Origin: Crambe crambe
Lineage: Eukaryota > Porifera > Demospongiae > Poecilosclerida > Crambeidae
NCBI GenBank assembly: GCA_963924555.1
Contig: OZ004597.1
Coordinates: forward strand, 3,428,404-3,492,403
DNA length: 64,000 bases
Direction of reading: 5' to 3'
The notes beneath the pieces were generated by a model that saw only the letters and a list, made by a program, of their open reading frames with translations, was not told where the DNA came from and did not search any database. Each line of letters begins with the position of its first letter. The first letter of the stretch is position 1. The position numbers and the translations under genes are program-made. Positions 11,301 to 23,300 of this stretch are shown piece by piece.

Positions 11301-14300
11301 CTGCTGGGATCATCTCCTTGGTATGTGAGTGTATCTGTACTGTTAAGATCCACTTCTTTGAGATATGGCCGAATAGCTCGTTGCCACTCAAAGTCACCAA
11401 TATCTCTTAATTTATGATGACACAGGTCATCAAGGATGTCCCTCAGCCACAAGGAAAACTGAAAGAGAATAAGTAGTAAAGATAGAACAGCATGTATGCT
11501 TACAAGTAAACACATTATAAGCTCTCTGAAGGAGGATAATCTCTCTATAAAGGACAAAAGGCTGGGTCCCAAATATGTCCATCGTTCAGGAGACCCTTCC
11601 AATATAGTATATGTGCCACCAAACGACCCAATTAGTTTCATAGATGTTTGCATCTTTTCTGCACACAGCAATCTAAGATCCTGTAAAGAGCTATGGATAT
11701 TGCCAGTCATAGATTTCCCAGATGTCTTTTTACTAGCTATACTGTATCACTGCCAGTACTTCTAGACTCACTGAGATACATGATGTCTTGGATATTACTA
11801 TATACTGTACCATTGCAAGTGCTTCTAGATTCATTCGTTTCAGAGGACTCAGCACTTGGTCCACTACTTTCCAGGAGTTCTTCATCAATAGAGTCACCAA
11901 CTTATTCAGTCCCCACATGCTGAACTTTGCTCTTGCTCCAGGCAGGGCTCGGCGATCGTAGCGACACTGAAGCAATGCATGCTCACACTCCTTGCACCAC
12001 TGGAAGAAGAGGGCCATTGTGGTTACCTGTAGGACCTGTGAGTGGGCTACTTCTTCCAGGGGGAGTGATGACCCATCTCCAGCTATGCACACTGGAGAAG
12101 TGATCAGTTGGCGGAGAGTTGAATGGACAGAGGAGAGGATTCTTCCTGCCCAAACTTCAACACCTGAGACCAGAGGAACCTACACAAAGAATGGACGTTA
12201 GTGTGCATATAATAATTTAAGGCATTAAGAGCTGATCTGTTTCATCGTTTGATTGAATGATCTTAATTTGCCAATGACCACTGGCAGGAAGTTAAGATGC
12301 TGGTAGTATATACACAACAATTATGATTAAGACAGGAAATGTGGAGAAGAGCCTGGGGCCATTGGTTGAGTTTTTCCAAAACTCACTGAAGGTATAACAA
12401 GTTGGATGATTGATTAAATATTAACTAGAAATGCTGACTGAAGGTCTGGGTGTGGTTTGATTACAAGCAGAGCAAGACAGAGAAAGCCGTCCTTGCATAT
12501 CTCAGACCATAAGCTGTACAAGGGCAATCTCTACTGAAGACATGAAAGCACTGGAATAGTTTAGGGACGGTGTAGGTATGGCAGTTTCTGGATTGCTGTT
12601 TCTTTCGATGTGCCACAGCTAGCTGGAGCTGTGTGTACAACCTTATGATGTTATCTGTTTGTAACAGATAACTAATGCAACTTACACACATTGACAGTTC
12701 TCAGATAACTAATGGAACAGAAGCATGCAGACACATGGACAATATTATCCATGTGTAGCTGCTTCTGTTCAGTTGCATTAATTATGTTATGAAACAGGAC
12801 ATTCATTCATCCTGCCATCATTTTTAGATTAGATATCCATCATGATGCAAGACATCCAATTTCAGTACCTAAGCAACCTATTATGATCTCTTACAATAAC
12901 TCATGGACAACCCAGACTAGTAGTTAGTTACAAGTCCAGTTTGTCTAGTTCTTCTATCTTCAGCAGGCATCATACTTCATGGAGGTTGAATAAAATTGTG
13001 CGTGATTAGCCATGTATTAATTTTATGACAAGAGTACATGTGACCAAAATGGTTTACCCTTCAGCCTTCAGAATTGTTCATAATTTGGTCAACCTAACCC
13101 TTTTCCTTCAAAGTAGCAGTAATTTTATTGTAGCCATAACAACACACACCATACACATACTTATCACATAGTGTGAAATGGACAATGATTGTGCCATTAA
13201 AGACATGACTAAGTGATTTATAATACTGAAAGCTGTAGGCATAGTGATGCATTCCTTGTACACTGTATGTATAACAGTGTGCTGCCATGCATTGTGATGC
13301 CCTTTTAAGTAAAATAAAAGCCCCTAATTTCAAAATAGGGAAATAAGGGAAAGGCCTACATATATTATTAGAGCCATAATGTACATACATGTCAATAATT
13401 ATAACTCCCACTTGGCAAGTGTAATATCATACAATGTAGCTACTGTGTGCAGTTATATATGATTGTGCAGCAGCTGCAGATAGCCAATTAGCTGAATTGT
13501 ATCGACAAGTAGAGACAGACATTTAAAGATGGGTGCAGCTCTTCGATTTATTTCACGCTCCTTCAGGAGAATCTGCACCTGCCAGCTACTGCAGCAACAA
13601 CATAATGAAGTAGAGCCACCATTACAAACTAGGCCTTCAGAGACAATCTGTGAAGTGGAAAGTACCAGTACTAGACTGGATCTCAGCAAGTGCCAGTTGC
13701 AATGGAACCATGACAATTATGAACCAGTGGGGAAGTGCTCTGTGCTTACAATAAAGGTACTATAACTAGGGAATTATAGCTACTCTGTGCTCTACAATGA
13801 ATGAGCTACCAGAAGAATGCACAGCTTATAATTATAGTGAATCAAATTGATGTAACTGGCATACATGCCCATTCAACATACATGCCCATTCAATTGACAT
13901 GCTTGTTCAGTGCACATGTACATGCCCATTCAATTGACATGCTTGTTCAGTGCACATGTACATGCCCATGCAATTGACATGCTTGTTCAGTGCACATGTA
14001 CATGCCCATGCAATTGACATGCTTGTTCAGTGCATATGTACATGCCCATGCAATTGACATGCATGCCCTTATGTGTGCCTATAATTATGCAAATCGATAG
14101 TCCAGTGGGCAAGTGTATATTGCATGCCCATGTAATTGATATGGCATGTCCATCATGGTATCAGTTACCTTCATACATACACATTCAATAATTAAGTTAT
14201 TATATCATTTCCAAATTTTGCAATTAATGAATTGCAGTCGTGCCTGTGCTAGTGAATCGAGAAGGAATTTGACTAATTATATTACTCATTTCCTCATTTC

Positions 14301-17300
14301 AATGATGTAGTTGATACAAGAAAATGGGAGACCGTATTCCTTCAAGAGTGCTGACACTTTCAGCTGCAACATCACAAATGGCACCAATCCTAACGATACT
14401 GGTCTTCAAATCCAGCATGTAGTTGAGCCCCTTCCACTTGAAGGTCAAACAGAAATACAAGTGACATTTAGGGTCAAGAAAGCTGGGATACACTTAGTGG
14501 ACCTCAGGATCAATGATGGGAAGGTTGGAGGAAGGGTATTCACAAGAACATACACACCAGGTGATGAGTTTGCAATGCTATTTTTTATGACCACATGCAT
14601 GACTACTACAGTGTGATGTCAGTAAATCTTTCACACTAATTTTTACAATCACGAGCAACAACAATAAGAATTAGTGGTCCTTTCCCTAAATGCAGCCCTG
14701 CATTTAAACTTCATTTCATATTATGAGACTAATTTGGGAGTTATCCTTTGATTGGAAAATTTTTTCACTAGTCTGTGCAAGAAATGTGCTGACACCCATG
14801 CTGATTGATAGGTAAAGGGTTCCTAGAAAAGTGCTTGCCCCCTTGGATTTCAGAAATTCTCATGCTCAATGATCTGAAAATACCCAGAAATGATCTCGCA
14901 TGGTAAGAATTTTCTTAGTCAAGGTTCCATGTACGCAGTAATCCATTGGTCACGTGTTCAATCAGCCCTACATATAACTGTATCAATGTATCGTATTTTT
15001 TCTCAACAGGTCCTGTTGATGCTGATAGCACAGAGTTTGAAGGACTCCTGGATCCCTTCATTGTGACTTCAGGTGTATACTCTATGGTAAAGGTTACCTT
15101 TAAGGACTGCTATGGGAACATGGCCAATGTCTCTGGAGATCTCATTCAACTCGATTTAAGAAAGGTATGTGGTTATATGATCTGATCACAGAGTGCATGC
15201 ATGGAACCTTTCACTCTTGGGATCATGCAGTTCTCACCTGTGATTAAGTAAAGCTTTCAGCTTTGGTTTGGGTGGAACCAAGGTTTAGTCTTATGTATAC
15301 AATCAGATAGATGACCTGGGGTTATTTCCATTTATTGGGAGACAAAACCACATTCACCTATACACTTTCATTATGGCTCAGTGCATAATATTATTTTGAA
15401 ATTGTGTATACATATAATGGGAAGTCATAACACTTCTGGTTACAAGCATTACATTGCAGAGGACTGTCTGACTCAGTCATAATACTGCTGATTACAGGCA
15501 TAGTGTGCCATATTTGCAAGTAATCATCCGTAACACTGAGATGCAAACTTAGTTATATAAGCAGTGATGGATCCAGGGGGAGGGGAGAGCAAAGGTTATT
15601 AGCACTGGTTATGTGATGCTTGTGTGCAGAAATTTTTTGAATGACTATGCCCACCTTTGCCTGATCACCACCCACTTGCTGTACATCCAGTATCATAAAT
15701 CTAGCTTAGTCAAGACTAAACAGCTGAAACTTTGCTGAGCACACTATCTACATAGCAAAGTAGGGCAATGCCACACTTTATTCGGGTGGGGGGGAGGCAA
15801 TCGCCCCATTGCCCCCCTCTGGATCTGCCTTTGATAAGTTATCAGAGAGCTCCCAAGTAGAAATGGCCCCTTGGAGTAATAGAAAACATTTTCTTTGGAA
15901 TACATTTCTTATACTGTCAACAACTCCTGACTTGAACACAGTTCAGTATGCTAGGACTCAAGTATGAAGAGCAGGAGACAAAGTAGCATCATTTTACAGC
16001 AATTTCATTTTCATCTGGTCCTTCACTGTCATTATCATCATCATCATCCACAGAGAAATGGTTCATTGAAATGCTATACCACATTACTCAGAAATGACTG
16101 CGCTAGTGCCTTCTATCTTTAACTGAAATTGTACATCATTTTCCAGTCTGCTAACATTCAACCTTCTATGAGGCAGATATTTTTTTTGCAGAGAAACATG
16201 CCACGCCCTCTACGCCTGACTAGCAGCTGGAGCTGACATACTGCAACTACATAGGTTCAACCCTACTAACGTGCGTTGTGCCAGTGAATGGTTCACCAAA
16301 CTACATCTCCACTGTATTTATGGTAGTTATATCATGCCCAGCCTGAAGATTAAATTGTACAACCCGTTCTTTAATTCATGAGGGCACAGTGTAGTGGTTG
16401 GGCATCGACCTAGCTGGCTGGGGCTAGGAACAAGCTGGCATGCAGAATGCCAGCCCAGGCTGTAAGCCAGCTAGGAAGTTCTGTAATTTATGTTTTCATG
16501 CTCTGTAAAGCTTGTAACCAACGATTGAATAGTCTTATTTACAAGTGAGGCTGGTCTCTAGTGGCTCAAGAGTGTTCCAAGTGATTGGCACATGTTACTT
16601 GATGCTCAAAGCCTTGTAAATAAAAAATTTTGGCAAACATTCAGCATGTTACACATTGCACTTGATTTCTGCTATGATATAATAATGTTTCCATAGAATT
16701 GCACAGCAAATGAAAACGCACATTATGAGATTGCGATCTGTAAAGAAGCCATGGTCGACTACTATGAGCTGTTCATCAATGTCCAAGAACAAGGAAACTT
16801 TGTGGGCTGTGTGAACTATGAGGGAAAGAGAGTTGGACCACCCAGTTTTGGACTCATCTCACTCTCAAGTACATATCTACCAGGGTTTAATTCAGAATTT
16901 TACTTTAAGAATATGCTTGTTTTTCCACAACAGAATATGCAGAATATGCAGCTCAATTAAGTGAAAAAAATTAAGGGGGGGGGGCAACTACAAACCAGTA
17001 CATGTATGTGGAATTCTATTACGAAAGCTAGCTAATTCCTAGGGGAGGCAAGCCATCGTTCAGGGGGGGGGGGGCAGAAGCCCCCCCTCACCCCCCTTGA
17101 AATAAACCCTGTCTACAGTACCTACCACTAGTTCTTGACTCTTATCCTGGTATAATCAATATATATACAGTACCTATCCCAAATAGTGAGTGATGCAGAG
17201 ATAGTTGAAGAAAATGTAGAGAAGAAGAGATGTGTTTGTTATAAAGCATGGATGAATAGTGGGAGAAAGAAAAAGGAAGTTTACTGCCATATATCTCCTT

Positions 17301-20300
17301 ATGTACGTGGACATATGCTATGATCATTTCAATAATAATTTTCAAGACTCTATCCTGTACTGTGCAGGGGATCCAGGTACGTAAACACATTCTCAAGTGG
17401 ATGTCCAAGAGACTATATGCTGCAACAATATCTCCTGCTACTAAAGTGAGTCCGCAGTCTCTTAGCAGTAACTAATAATATTTGGCTGTTATGATGGATA
17501 TGCTGTTACTAAAACAGAATATGCAGCTAGTGCAACAAAATTAAGACAATTGTTTAGACCTGTCCTCCTCCTCCTCCTCCCCCTCCCCCCTTCACTTCCC
17601 AAAGGCCTTCAATTCAGCCTCAGAATATTGAGGCTTTTGCGTATTGTTTTTGCACACTCTCAAATGTATGTGAATGGATGCCTGTACAGAGCAGCAAGAA
17701 TTATGTAGCTATAAGGTATGATACTAAATTGATTTTATATGATTGTTTAGATTATCTTCCATCAAGAGTATGATGCGTTTTCACTGGATAATGGTTTCCA
17801 GGAGCCATTTCCTCTCATCTCCCCCCACAGAGATGTTGTAGGTGCTACATTCTTCAAACTGGTGCTGAGAAGCATAGGAGGGTCTCCAACCTTCCAAAGC
17901 AAGCAAAAGCACTTCTATCAGCAGCTCAAGGAGTATCATGGCTTACAAGACAGAGAGGATAGTGTAGTAATTGAAGTGGAGAGAAAGAACTTAATCAAAA
18001 CTGTGAGGAATTCAATAAAAGTTGTGATAATAGCTTTATTCTGCTTGCTCAGTCCAGGAAAGCTCTGAAGGAACTGTCACAGAGAGATTGGTGCAAAAGA
18101 TTCTTTATAAAATTCAAAGGAGAGTCAGGTAAAAACAAAAATAACAACACCTAACACTGAAGATTTCCTTCTCTCTATGATGATACACATGAATCCATAG
18201 TTAGTTAGAACAACAGCCACAGTTCCTGTACCCTGTTAGCTATGTTCATGTATGTTCTTCTTGCTTTCAATAATCTATGAAAGAGCTTCATATTTCACAG
18301 TTCATTTACTAGCAGGTCATATCATCCATTACCTTGATTTTGAAACAATGCTGGAGCTAAATTAATAGTATGACTGTGCATTGACTAGGAATAGACGCTG
18401 GAGGTCCATGTCGCGAATTCTTTGAGCTACTGGCAACTACACTCTTCAGTGAATACTTCACTAAACTACATGAAGATGAGAATCAGCAAGCACCAGTTAG
18501 TAAAACAACTAATAACAGACCTTATAGGTAACACATACACTTTATATTCTGTACATAAGCCATACATGCTGCCTGTCTCTACCTGGTGCATGCCCAATTT
18601 CAAGTTTCTGAAGTTATCCCAATCTCCTATGTCCTTGTAGGTACACCCGAATCACACGAAGACTTCCAAAGAAAGCTTGAAGCTCTTCAAGCTGTGTGGA
18701 AGGATAGTTGGGAAGTGCGTGTTTGAGAGTGCATGGGGTGACCAGCACTTGTTGAACCTCAAGCTCACTTGTTCGTTTTTTGGCCTCCTACTTGGCCTCA
18801 AACCCAATTATAAAGTGAGGTTTGCAAAAACAGAAAAAAAAATTTTCCCCCTCACCACCACCACATAGAGGATACTATTATTGATTGATTTTCCTTCAGT
18901 GCCTACAGCATGATGCACCTGACCTTCACAATACTAAGATTAGGTGCATATTGGAAAATGATGTGAATGGTCACGGTCTCATCTTTGCTATTCCATCCGA
19001 GAATGATCCATCTAAAGTATAACTCTGAAAAAAAATTTTTTTTTCATTAATGTAGCTACTTCTGGTATTGTTAGGTTATTCCATTGACCAAGAAGAGGAA
19101 AAGTACTGATGAAGTCACTGAAGACAATAAGATTGAATATTGCAATGCTTATTCTCGATATTTACTCCAGAAACGAGTCCAAAAACAGACCAAGGCCTTC
19201 TTGAAAGGTACTGTAAATCTATAACACTCTGTATGATATTGTTTACATGTATTTATATCACAGGTCTCAATAAACTTGTCCCACAGAGTTTGTTGATCCA
19301 TTTTACTGCCAGTGAATTGGAGGTATGCTGTCACAGTATATACTACTTCATGTTTGTTGTTACCACTCTCAGCTGGCTGCATATGCTATGTAAAACATCT
19401 CTAGATATAAATTCTTTTCACATCCGACATTTCAGCCTGGTGCTCAGGCCTTCCTCAGGGGATACAATCGCAAAACACACAATTGTGATTGTATCCCCTG
19501 AGTAAGGCCTGAGGACCAGGCCTAATGTGAAAAGAATTTTTTAAGCTAGTATAAAAAATTATTATCTATACATACTTCACATTTGCCTAACTATATCATG
19601 CTTGACAGCTTCTGTTTTGTGGGATGGATCAAATAACGTATGAAGATATGAAGACTCATTCTGTAGAAGAAGGTGCCAGCCACATGCTGGAAAAGACCTC
19701 ATCCTGGTTCTGGGGAGTGGTTCAGAGTTTCACTGAAGAAGAAAGGGCGAAGCTTCTGCAGTTTGTCACTGGCTCTAGTCGTCTTGGACTGGGAGGTTTC
19801 AAGAGTTTGATTCCACGCTTTACCATCACTTCAACTTGTACTAAAGGTGGACTACCTACTGCTCACACCTGGTGGGTAGCTATGCTAGAAAATCGATTTT
19901 CTCTTCTACGTGCAATTTTCTTTCCCTTGATGTAGTCAAAAGAATGTGAATCTCAAATAGTTAGTCTAAAAGCACACACATTGTTAGGTACAGTTCCTGA
20001 TTGGTCAATGTGGCGGTGCCATCTTAATTTTTACATTCATGCAGTTTCAATCAGCTGTTGCTGCCTGACTATGATTCGATGGACCAGCTTCACACAGCAC
20101 TCATGACAGCTCTGAATGAGGGAAGCGAAGGCTTCTATCTTCCTTGATATTATAGCATTAAAGAAAGTGTGTCCACAACTAATCATGATAACTTATTATA
20201 ATTATGTCCAAGCTGGCTCTAAATCATGTGACAGAAAAATTCAACGTGATTTTCCACCCATCCATCATAATATCACATATTTGTTATTATCTCAACAAGA

Positions 20301-23300
20301 GTGTACCTATTCAATTCCAAATGCATGCACACATTGGGTCTGATCATGATCTGTGTAATAAAGGTAGACTCTCATTACTGAGGTAACCTTAGAGGCACCA
20401 GGCTCATATTAGAGAGGTGGTCTGTATTATTTACTATTGAAAGATTATACTTACTGGAATGGCAAGATTCAGCTGTTCCCCTTCTATAGACTCCACTGCA
20501 GTGATGATGGGTGTGTCCTCAACAAGGGAGGTGTCAGCTAGCAAGATGTTGTTCGTGGAACCAAAAAGGGAGAGGAGATGGGGCTGGATGGAGGTGACTG
20601 ATGTGGGGTTGCTCAGAATGCTAAGCAAAGAGTCATCCGAAACATAGAAGAAACGAGGAAAGGCCTACAGGGAAGAGATTCAAGAGAAGCTCATTAGCAA
20701 ACAAACAAAAAACAATAGACAGACAGACAGACACAACAAACAAACAAACAACAGACCTCTCTTTTCGATTGCAGATATGTGCTAAGAGATTTCTTGCATT
20801 CTTCTAGTTCCTGTCTTATTCCACTCAGCATAAGTGAGTGGGCTGTCTCACCCGAACTAAAGCAGCACTGAAAGATGTTCTTGGTTTCGTGTGCTTTCTT
20901 CATCAACTTGATCCAGCGTTTGTGGATGGATGCGAACTTGACTGCTTCCTCAAGGAACTCCTGGGCAGTTCGGGGGGTGTTGAACACGGCCTCCAAATTG
21001 TGCCACAACTTTTGCACAAACAGCCACTATAAATACAGAGAATTCTTTAACAAGTGTATCATCACACACAGATGCATCCTGACATCTGCACTATCTCCCG
21101 TATGTTGAGGGAAACCCTCAATTTGGACCCCTGAAATGGACTCCCCTTAATTAGGACACCTGAAATTGAACCCCCTCAATTTGGACACTGAAATGGAACT
21201 CTTTATTAGGACCCCTGAAATAGAACCTCCTCAATTTGGACACTGAAATGGATGGAACCACTGAAACCACTGAAATGGAGCCCCCTCAATTTGGACCCCT
21301 GAAATAGGATCCTGGAGCTATCATAGTTACAAGTACAGCTAGCCTCATATGTAGGCCCTGCTTTTTCATGGGGCCTGGGTACGAGGCTAGCTACACTCGT
21401 AACTATGATAGTCACATCCCGGGAAAGAAGCGGGGCCTGGGTACGAGGCTACAAATAATAGCTAGCTACTTAATATACCTGTTGAAGTATATCTGAGACA
21501 GATGCAAGCTTGGCAGCCCAGTGTATGGCTTCTTCTCTGAGAGGCTGGATGTGACGAGACACAAGCATGGTCGCTAGTTCTATCTGGGCATGCTCCAGCT
21601 GCTCCAGGAGGGAGTGGGTGTGGTCTTTGTCCAGCAGTGCCGGGCCATGTGACTTGTACTGCTTAAAGTGGAGAGTCTCTTCGGTCCATTTTCCTTCAAT
21701 GGAGAAGAACTTCTCCTCCAGCTGAAGTTCAAGCTGGGCACAGCTAACTATATCTTGGATGGCAGCAACATGGCTATACAATGTAGTAATAACAACACCA
21801 TAACAATTATTATAGTGCAAAAAAAAAAAAAAAGCAACATAGCTAACAATGTCCATCAAAACTTTTCTAATTATAAGGTAAAACAGGGCTATTTCGAACG
21901 GCGGGGCTATTCTGAACGGTCTAATATTTTCAAAACTCCTCGAACTTATGAGCTCTATTTTGAAAGATATATTCTACTATTATAGTAGATTATATCCTCC
22001 AACATTGAGCTCAGAAGTCTAAGTAGTTTCAGAAATATTTGAATAATTCGGAATTACCCGCTGTTCGGAATAGCCTTACTTATCTACACTAAAAAGTACA
22101 CTCATGCAATATTATAATAGTAACTTGGAATATATTCAACTTTGATACACAGCCATGTAGCTTTTTCCTTACCCATAGAAAGTGCAGGCATATTTCAGTA
22201 GTTAATACAATGTTTAGTTCACATAGCTCAAATAATAAGGACAATTCTATTCTTTGTAGCTATCATGGCCATGTGTCATCCAAAATTATCCTCACTGAGT
22301 CAGCTATCAAGCTACTCACAGGAGCAGACCAGCATCCAAAAGATGTGCCATCTTGAAGATACTTCCTTCCAGCTGAAAGGTGCAGTTGGCCACACCCATG
22401 ACTTGGAGCCAGTGTCGGTTGCGTATCTCTCTGGAGTGCAGCTGCTTGAGCAGAGGAAGAATCTCCCTGTACTGCGTGATCTCCGTCCGTAGCTTTCTGG
22501 AAGCATCCCACTCCTGCTGTTCCACCGGGAGACTCTCGTAAGCCAACCAGAAACTCTCCACCTGTATGTGTGTAATAGAAATATACTGCATAACAAGTAA
22601 TCAAATGGAATCACAGTTCAATTATGAGTTCAAAATTCAGTTACATATGTACCTCTTGTTCAGCGGAATCTAAATCAACTTCATTCCAAAGCTCTTGTCG
22701 AAATCTAATGACAAGAAAAGATAGACATTATAGGAGCAGCAGAGTGAGCACAAGAGAGTTAGCTAAGGAATTCTTCTAACTAGCTATAATAATTATGATG
22801 CCAACCAGCCTAAATATAACAGACCCACTTTTTATCAAAGGTGATGAAGTGTTGGTAGTTTTTGTAGAGAGCTCCCAGGTAGGAGAGGTCTCGTTCTGTC
22901 TGATCGAGTTCTGGATAAGGTGTGGGAGGAATGCTCAGAAGCTTCTGCACTGAGTCCAGCAAATCTCTTCTGCACTTCAGGTCTTCACAATGATCAAGAA
23001 ATGTCCCTAAAAGAGAGAGAAAAAAATCATCAATAGAATAATATACCAGACTTAAATTTTATGTAATGATAACTGTTGATGCCTAATCAAACCACCCTGT
23101 ATTGAAGCCATCTTTTTATTAAGACCACTCCACCATGGTTGTAGTAAGCAGGTTTCACCTTATAACTTCATGAAATAGATCAGTAGACATGTCAATTCTT
23201 TCTTGTAGAAAGGTTTGGGAGTTGAAATGATCACAGCTATATATGTATTCCTTGAATGGCAATCTAGCTGACTATCTGCCAACTGACCTAGTCTGGTAAC

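Noticed and set aside
16869..16960. Continuation of AREL1 exon 4 to a stop at 16960
   Set aside because: A GTACAT donor follows 16868, the extra codons are MITE sequence, and exon 5 (KIVEENV) matches family alignment in phase.
18003..18068. Read-through of AREL1 exon 7 into VRNSIKVVIIALF
   Set aside because: Using donor 18003 and acceptor 18052 restores phase and the exact family spacing between conserved residues.
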